The translations under genes and the position numbers were made by a program. Of a stretch of DNA of 64,000 nt, positions 31,401 to 40,400 are shown one piece after another. Below the pieces are notes generated by a model. The model was not told where the DNA came from, did not search any database, and was given only the letters and a program-made list of their open reading frames with translations. Position 1 is the first letter of the stretch; the number at the start of each line of letters is the position of its first letter. Source of the stretch: Dryocosmus kuriphilus (taxonomy: Eukaryota > Arthropoda > Insecta > Hymenoptera > Cynipidae). The stretch lies in the NCBI GenBank assembly GCA_038277395.1, contig CM076195.1:154185594-154249593 (forward strand), written 5' to 3'.

Positions 31401-34400
31401 CATCTGTCAAGGAACTACATCTACGGCATTTCTATACTCTAGAAAGGAACTCTTCCGCGCTGCTCTCTTGCCTTCCGCTGTAGATAGTGTTCCATTCGGT
31501 TACTATATTGTGGATATTGGTGTTTGAAATCGGACTGATTTGTCTCAGCATCGCGGTTTCTATGTATGGGGAAACCGCATGTAAATTTTCCCGATTCCTT
31601 GAACTACCGAAAAACTCTTGGCTAACTGAGAAAAGGTTATGGTTTTGGACTTGGGGTTCCGGAAACGGGTTTGTATTTATTGACCTCGCAGCGGCATACC
31701 TAGCATTTGAATCCGCGCGCCAGTCCAACGGCGAATCATAACTAAAATCATTGGACTCAGCCCTTGTGTCTTGGCTTAGGCCCGAATTATACCCAAAATC
31801 CTGCGTCGACGTCATTCGTGTATTTGTAGACTGGGCTACCGCTTGAAATGTTGATGGAATCATCGTGGAGCGACTAACCGGTACATTGGATTATATATAC
31901 TGGAAGTCAACTGGAAACGTCGTATGACTTGCGATAGGATCGGAAAAAGTTACTCCCTCCGCATTTCCTACCTATCACGAAAGTGTCATTAGGCATAGTA
32001 GGGACCTGCATTTCGGCACTTTCAGAGGAAGTAGTGAACTATATTTTGGGGAGGAGAAATTCCATTAGGAGTCTCCTCGTCGTCTTCATCCACAAAAGTC
32101 TCGCGCATGTTCCGGCAATGCTGCTGGAATCGCAACAGGCGATATCGCATCGCTGAATCATCACTTGTAACCCTGAATTCATAGTACATCAAAATGTTGT
32201 ATAATTCGTCTGTATTTAGGGAACTTGCCCAATCTACAACTGTATCAGTGGTCTCGGTTCACAACCTATCAACATTTACCGTTGAACCCTGCATTTCGAG
32301 CGGCAAACATTTTCTAAAACACCAATAAAAAACTAAATAAATAAATAAACAAATATATAAATAAATAACAAGCATAACAAGAAACGACAAAACTGGTATG
32401 AAAATGGTTCAGTCGAACCCACACAACAATGTACACATGAAATAATAATCTATGGTCATTTAGGATACGTTGAATTTCAGAGATATAAATACGATCTATG
32501 AGTCTGAAATGGTTGCTAAAAGCATAAAGGAAAGATAGGGTACAATGTCCCAAGCTTGATTCGTTTCGAGCCCCACGTTAGGCGCCAAAATTTTGTAGTA
32601 ACAGTCTACGCTTCATAGGGACGTAAAGCTCTGAGTGTTACTCAAGATTGGAACCCAATTTAGTCTTATTTTCTTATCTCAATTCAGTCAGGCGCTAGGT
32701 ATCTTGAGTTACCGCTCGAAATCTATCTGCTGACTCAACTCCACAAATTTCTCGTAAAACACTATTTAAGCCCCCATCTAGCTGAGTCGGAGAGGGATTT
32801 CGTGGTGGCGTAGAAATGAATCAAACACATTTAGTTAATTAAAGAAGGATAAACTTCTCTTTACTACCAAAGTGATGAGGTGAAACTATATACAATCTGG
32901 AATGTAATGAATGAGGTGAAACCATGGAAGCGATATAAAATTGCGGCAAAAGCTTAACTATTTACACTGATACTACTATTGTTATCATCATTCGAGTCAC
33001 TTAGCATAGAAAAGCTTTATTATATAGCACGAGAGCCTGAGCGTTTGACCTTCGGTCTACCCTCGCTACACGACGTCAAGTTCACTTTCTTACATGTTCC
33101 AATTTTTCACAAATAACTCTAATGCCTACAATATATAGTATCGAAGTTCTAAGCTCAATTTTACCAATCTGAAAATTTGCTGAAAATCTCAATATTCTAA
33201 AGTCGATATTCTATCTGAAGGACAGTCGAAGGCTACTTACATTCAATTAGGCCTCCGGCGAACGAAAAGTGCAAAATGGCTGTATGCCATGACATGGGCG
33301 TTAGCCGGACTTTAATTTGGTTTGAACAAAATTAAGTGACAAAGAAAAAGAAAAAGGTGGAGAGAATTGCTCGACGCCTACCTTTTATCCGAAATCCAAT
33401 AGTTAAGGCTGTTGGCTGAGGTGTCGGATAATAGGTTAGAAATGTGATGTCCCTCAAATTCCCATTGAATTCCATCTCTTTTCGTATATACTACTTATGT
33501 ATTTTAAACAGACACTTTTCAAAAAGATGTGTTTAAATGAGGGGAAGTAGAGAAAGAGTTTCAATGGTTAGAAGGAGAAAGCAATACCAGGGTATTACTT
33601 AAAAACTGTAAATTATAATGTTAGGGACTGGAGAGACACTAAAACCGCATTTGCGTCAAGGCAGCACCTTTGTCTTTTCAGCGAATTTCCCATTGTGCAC
33701 AATACAACCACATTTCATGTGAAAAACATTAAAAGTACAAAAATAATTTTATGCAACAAGTGGTGTTAGGACGGAATTTTATTGGTGACAGTGCCCGTCA
33801 CGCCAACCACAGCTGCCAAAATTCTGTTGGTTATGTCGCACGCGGCGCCGGGAATTTCAAATTTGAAATACAATTGTATGGTGTAAATGTCAATGCAATA
33901 TTGTTATCTTTTTTTTTTTTTTTTTTTTGGAGGTTGGAGGAGGGGAAAGCTTGCATAAGACACCCCTGGTCGGGTAGTGTCGGATTCTTACCGACTGATA
34001 CCCCTCCCCCTGGCGCTCAGACTAAGTCCATTGTGCCCTTCCATTTATTTTCAACAGTTGAGATACTGTTATCTACAACTGTTGTGTTCTTCATTGCTGA
34101 GGGGACGTCCTCCATTCGCGATGAGTTAGATGAAGATCCACCGGGAGATCCTCATTTACTTTGTTTTCTGTGTTCGCCATACTAGGCTCCACGTGAGAAG
34201 CTGGGGATTTAAAGGACTGCTGCCTGCAGAGCCCCGCTTACAGGGAGAGGGTCTGAATACTAAGGGATTCGATCTATTGTATTTCTGCTATTAATAAAGC
34301 ATCCCAGTCCTCTTGATGAAGTCTAGTATGTCTCCCATTTTTAGCGTCGTGATGCCCCCGGGTTCCATGAAATGATCCCCAAGGACTTGTTTCCGAAGCC

Positions 34401-37400
34401 CCGCAAGTGCCAGACTTTGCTAGAATACATGTAAGGACGACTCCTCATTCCCACCGCACTTTCTGCACTCTGCTGTAGGACTGAGTCCCATCTTTTGCTT
34501 ATGACAGTTCATATGGTTACGCCTTGTTAGCATGTGTACCATAGTCCTTGTATCTTTCTTGGGTAACTTTAGAATTTCTGTGGCCCTGTCCATCCTGTAC
34601 TCATAGCCCAGGATGGTCTTAGCCTGCCTACATCCCTTCGTCTGTTCCCAGTGTTTCCGGTGTCTATTTCGGATCCAGTTTTTAATGGCCAATCCCATGC
34701 AGCACGACGTTGATCCCTTTATGACCAGGGACCCATATGAGTGTTACTTTGTTTTTCTCTGCGAGCTGATTTACTCTTTACTTTTTACTCTGATGCTCTT
34801 TTGCATTTCCAAACCAGTTCTGATGTTATATCTGGTTTTCCAACTGCAGTTAACGTTGCCTGGCTGTCCGAGCAGATTGTGATATGTCGGCCGGCCGCGT
34901 TTTCTTCTATGAGTGCTTCAGCACATTGAAGTACAGCTGAGACCTCCGCCTGAAAGACGGTGGCATGGTGATCAAGTGGGATTTCCATCCCTTTTCTTCT
35001 AGCGCTGTCATATATTCCTGCCCCTGCACCCCCCTCATCCTTGGAACCATCTATGTACCATATTTCTCCCTGGAGGAGTGGGTTACCCTTCACCTGCCAC
35101 TCATCCCTACTTGGAATAAGGACTGGGAAGGCTTTAGTGAAATTGAAGCGTATTGTTATTTTATCATACCTTATTCCTAAGAATGGTATTGCGCTGATAT
35201 ACTCTGGGAATCTTGTATGTCTAGTCCCCCGAGTCCATCTTTTCGCACTGACTCGGCGGCTCATCGCTCGAGCCGCCCCAGCCGTTATCGCAATGTGCAG
35301 TGGTACCTCGCAGAGCAAGTAGGACAGCGCCGCTGTCGGTGTCGTCCTCATTGCCCCCGTTATCCCCCTGAACTCTAGCGTTTGTAATCGTTGCAGTCTT
35401 TCCTGCATCGTTTTGAGCTTTACTCGTGGCCACCAAACCACTGCTGCGTATAGACGTCTCGGTTTGAGGACCAGGGTGTATAGCCAGGGTATAATTTTCG
35501 GCCCCAAACCACACGTCAGTCCAAAGACTCTTCTGCACGTCCAAAAGGTCGTAATGAATCTCCTACATTGCGCTTCCAGATGCTTCGCCCAGTTCAGTCT
35601 ACTATCCAGGGTGACCCCCATATACTTAACCCAGTCTGAGGTCATCAGGCTCTTGCCACGGAATGCAGGAGTCTCCACTTTCGGCACCTTGTATTTCCTG
35701 GTCAATATTACCAAACTAATCTTCTCCAGGTTAAACGAGAGCCCTGCGTTATCGCACCGAAGCTCTACGATTTGCAGCACCGATCTCGTGAGCCCCATCA
35801 GTATATCTAGATGAGATCCCCTGACTAGGATCACGAAGTCATCTGCGTAGCCTAGGGTGTAATACCCTTTTTCATTTAACCATCGTAGTAGGCTGTCAAC
35901 CACAATGCACCACAGGAGAGGTGACAACATACCCCTCTGTGGGCATCCTCGTGGCGCCACTTCCCCTAACCGGCCATTGCCCCATCTTATTTCGAGATGC
36001 CTCCCATGCAGCATACTCCATATCCAGTATACTAACTGGCTTGGCACGCCGCACCTTGTGGCCTCCCGACAGCTGACTTCTGGGGGGGGGGGGGGGTAAT
36101 GTTGAAGGCAACCTCTATATCCAGGAAGGTGACCGCCGCATATCCTCACTGTTCGAACTGTTGCCCACTTTTGTCACAGCAGAGTGAATCGCTGTTTCTA
36201 CCGAGCAGCCCGCCTGAAAAGTGTGCTACCCTTTGTGCAACGGGGAGGTTAGAAGCACCTCATCCCTGATGTATCTCTCGACCAACTTCTCTACCATCTT
36301 CAGGATGAAAGACGTCAAGCTGATTGGTCTAAAATCTTTCGCAGCAGTGTAGCCCTCCCTAGCCGGTTTGGGCAGAAAGACCACCCTGCCGTTCTTCCAT
36401 GCCGACGGCACGTGTTTCAGGGCTATATTGGCCCTGAACAGTTTTGTCAATGGGGCGGTGACGTTATCCATGCCCTTTTGTAGCAGCACTGGAAACACCC
36501 TATCCTCCCCCGGTGACTTATAGGAGCAGAAGTATTTAACGGCCCATTCCACCCTCCTACTATCCACGACCTTCGCTGCGAATCACCAGTCGGCCTTCTC
36601 TCTCCTTAGGCCCAGGCACTCCTCTTGCTGGTCGTTTTGTTGTCTCTGAAAGCTTGGAAAGTGAACTTCCATCAGGCGATTCAGACTGGTACCTTCATCC
36701 CCTGCAAGCTCGCCAATTTCGAGGCTTATGAGTCCTAGGCGAGCTTCAGGGTCTTTCGCCAGGATCTTGTCAAGCCTCCCTGTGCCCAAGATATCTTTTG
36801 TGTCTTCACAGAAGCCAGTACAGTCATCTCGTTTTTATCTCCTTAGTTTTTCCTTATAGTCAGTCTAGGCCAGTTTATAACTGTTTGCCCTATTACACAA
36901 TGCTCTAGTCTTTTTCCTTAGCCTCTCAAGGTGTTCATTCCACCACTCGACCCCATTCCTAGATTTTATTGTGCTCATAGGGCAGTCATTCTCATAAGAT
37001 TTTATCAAAGCTCCCTGCAAAAAATCTGCAGCATGCTCTAATTCGTCTATGGTTCCAAACCTCGTGGGAAACTCCACGAGCCTGCCCTTGAGCTCCTCTT
37101 TATAAGGTTCCAAAGTATGTTCCTGGGATTCCTGTCCTTTGAAACCTCCGGTTTTCTTAGGGCCAACTGAAACAAGATGTATTTGTGTTCTGAGGGAGAC
37201 TCCTCATCGGAGACTCTCCATCCCACTACCCTGCCCCTCAGTTTTCCCGAGTATAGAGTCAAGTCGAGAACCTCACTCCTGTTTTTGTTCTGGAATGTAG
37301 GTGCATTACCAGTATTTAGTATCTCCAGCTCAGTGCCAGCTAAGTATTCTATAAGATCTCTTCCTCTATTATTGATGCTCGTGCTCCCCCACATCACATG

Positions 37401-40400
37401 GTGAGCGTTCGCATCACACTCCAACAACAGAGGGACTTCCTTGTCCTGACAGTGCTGTATGAGTGCCCCCACCTCTAACGGAGGTGGGGACCCCACCGCA
37501 TCAACCGGAAAGTACGCTGTCGCAACATACACCTCTAGCCTCTCTCCACGCATGCCCCTAAGCCTTACCTTAATAACGACGAGGTCCCTGGAGTAGTGTT
37601 TAGGCACCAATATCACATCCATACCCATAACGACTATGCATGCCCTCGGTGCTTCTTCGCTTGCCCCTTATATAAAGAACCGGAGCGTCCCAAGCCACAG
37701 ATACTTTCCTTGCATAACCACGGTTCTTCGATTAGGGCTATACCTGTCCGCACCACTTCCATGCGCTTGGCTAAGACTGCCGAGGCGCCTTTGTTATGGT
37801 TCAAGTTTATCTGAGACACGAAAATCCCCGACCTGGCCATTAATCGACTAAGCCGGAGTATCTCCAGGTGCTCCTAGCCCCCCTGCAGTGCCCTGACGGA
37901 TCACCCGGAAGGATACTCTACAAGCGTCAAGATAGGGCCGAAAGTCCAGAGCCGTGTGGGCCCTAACGGCAATTTCAGGGAAACTGACCGTCATCAACCA
38001 GCCCGTTCCCGCTGGCCTATTTCCCCTTATATGAGGGTATACTCTCCAGGAGTCTGTTTCAAGGGTAGGGTTTGGAAACCGCAGGCGCCCCAGAACGACC
38101 GCCGAATCCTCGGACATACCGGGAATCAGCTCGGTCGCCCTCCGGTACCTCCGGAGGCACTCGATTCCCTTGACCTCCAAATTCAGTCCCTCTTTGATCC
38201 TGAATGTTGGAGCCCTCTCTTCCAGCCACTCCCTCCACCAGGTATGAGCGGCCTGTACCTTGATGGCCCCCGCCCTGAGGAACTTGTCCTCGTATCTAGG
38301 GGCGCGTCCCTCACGAGGTAACGCGTCAATCCCATTCGAGATTTCATCCCTCAGCTTACCCAACTCCAATGCAGTTAGGCAGTCATCAGGATAACCCGAC
38401 GCGACGACAACCCTCATCAAAGCGTTTTCAGCCATCTGCGCAAAGGAAATTCCCTGCGTCCCCATGGCCTTTGGTCTTTTCGACTCCCTGTTCGGCGGAG
38501 ATTCCTTTGAGATCTTTTTCCTCTTGCCCATATTTTGAGCAGGAGGAACTGCTCCCGCTGGAGTTTGCCTATTGACAATCCCTTGTGGGGAGTCTATACT
38601 CTGCCAGCTGCTTTTCAAGGCGATGTTTCTGCCTTTATGCCCCAGAGCGTCTTTTTCTTTTAAAAGACAGCTCGGTCATTTTATTTTCAACAGTTGAGAT
38701 ACTGCTATCTACAACTGTTGTGTTCTTCATTGCTGAGGGGCCGTCCCCATTAGGGCAGTCCCCCATTCGAGATGAGTTTGATGAAGATCCCCCAGGGAGA
38801 TCCTCATTTGTTCTGTTTGTTTTATTGTTGTTAAAAGACATTTTTTTGTCCCACGAGTAGCTGGGGATAAAGTCACTCCCTGCAGAGCTCCGCAGGCAGG
38901 GAGAAGGTCTAAGTACGAATTGATCAGGAGGAGGATCAGGAATGGGAAAAGGATAAAGAGAGTAAGAAAAATAAACGTAAATGGACAAAACCAGAAAGGG
39001 AAGGAGAGAGAGAATAGAAGAAGACATGACGTGGATGGATAGAAAGAGAAAGTGGATGATAGAATGCAGGGCATGGATAGAGAGGAACAAAGGAGGTAGA
39101 GTAAGGATAGGTAAAGATAGGATGTGGGTAAGTGGAGAGATGTAGATATGGAACGAGGAAGTAAAAGAGTTCAGGTAAAGCAGGAAAAGGACAGAGGAAG
39201 GAAGTAGACAAGATGAAAATAGTGAAGACACAGGGTCGGCGGTGGGTGGGGATGGCAGACAGAAAAAAGAATAGAATAGAAGGAACAAAGTAGGAAAAGA
39301 GAAAGAGAGAGAAGTCAGGGTAGTATTTTGGTATATGTCAGGATTAAAGAACAAGGATACAGGATTCTGGAAAGAAATACAAAAGTGGGAAGCAGTAATG
39401 ATGAATGAAACGCGGATGGATCAGAAGGAGTGGAAGGGCCTGAAAAGGAGGTTACCGAAAGGCTATGTATGGGAGATGCAAGAAGCGAGAAAAGAAATCG
39501 TAAAATGAAGAGCAATGGGGAGGGGGCGTTGTGTCAGGCGTAACGAAGGAATTGGTAGTGGAGGAGGATGAACGTGAGATTACGGAGGAAAAGTAAAAAA
39601 CATGGTGAGAAAAATAAAATTGGGGACAGTGAATGATCGTCTTATGTGTATATAGGAGAAGGAGAGAGGAACAAGGATGGAATGAGATAAGGAGATGGAG
39701 AGAGCAAAGTAGGGGGATTTGGTGTTAATAGGAGGAAATCTCAATGCATGGGCTGGTGACCAATGGGGTGAATTATGTGACGACAAAAACGAGGTACTTA
39801 TGAGAAACTCATAGCACAAGGAAACGGACCGAGAGGAAAGAGCGCTTCTAGACCTGATAGGGGAGGCCGGATGGTTCATTTTTAATGGCAGTAAAGGGAC
39901 TGATGAAGAGGGAGAGGTGACGTCTTCAGGTAAAGGAGACGCGGTAATAGATTACATACTAACAGAAGAAAGAATCAAGAAGCTGATGGTTAGAATGGAA
40001 GTGGGAAATGAGACAGCATCTGAACACTTTCCGGTGATAGCCACGTTGAAAGGTAGAGCCCCAAAGAGCGGCAGAAGAAGAACGGGAAAAAATGAGGAAA
40101 GGAAAATTGAAAATGTGGAGGTGGGGGGAAGACAAGTTAAGCGAATTTATAGAAAAAATGGAAAACGAGGAATGGGGAAGAATGAAAGAGGAAGGAATAG
40201 ATATGAAGATAGAAAAACTTAAAGAGATGCTTGATAAGATAAGGGATGAAGTAAGTCCAATAAATGAAGGAGAGAGAGGTAAGAGAGGATGGTGGGATGA
40301 GAAATGCAGAGAGAGTAAAGCAAATATTAAAGAATGCATATTAAAATGGAGGAGTGGAGAAATGGAGAAAGGGGACTACAAAAGGAGGAAAAGAGAGCAC

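Larger units (their letters stand above)
26577..33430 (-). mobile_element. Ty3/gypsy LTR retrotransposon, decayed
   Basis: On the minus strand: primer-binding site (32570-32587), gag (about 31863-30300), protease/RT/RNase H/integrase (about 30123-26990). The gene order protease-RT-RNase H-integrase marks it as Ty3/gypsy. I could not match a 5' LTR (expected just above 32587) with a 3' LTR (expected below 26990), so LTR borders are unresolved and both outer limits are estimates. Stops and frameshifts are frequent. It is the first component of the nest inside a gene B intron. Confidence 0.8.
34271..38930 (-). mobile_element. LOA-like LINE, near full length
   Basis: Minus-strand non-LTR element with ORF1 (38841-37848) and ORF2 (about 37840-34420) carrying endonuclease, reverse transcriptase and RNase H in that order. 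RNase H after the RT and an ORF1 of this type point to the LOA group of the I superfamily. ORF2 contains a G-run expansion at 36082-36096 that disturbs frame, plus several stops. Insertion borders are uncertain because the 5' end sequence is repeated at the 3' side. Confidence 0.8.

Noticed and set aside
26577..32620. Hairpin-like AGTCTGGG...CCCAGACT at 26588-26615 as the LTR end
   Set aside because: No matching copy was found near 32600, so the LTRs remain undefined.
26577..33430. An env gene or infectious retrovirus-like status for the gypsy element
   Set aside because: No envelope-like frame with signal and transmembrane segments was seen, and gag and pol are broken by many stops.
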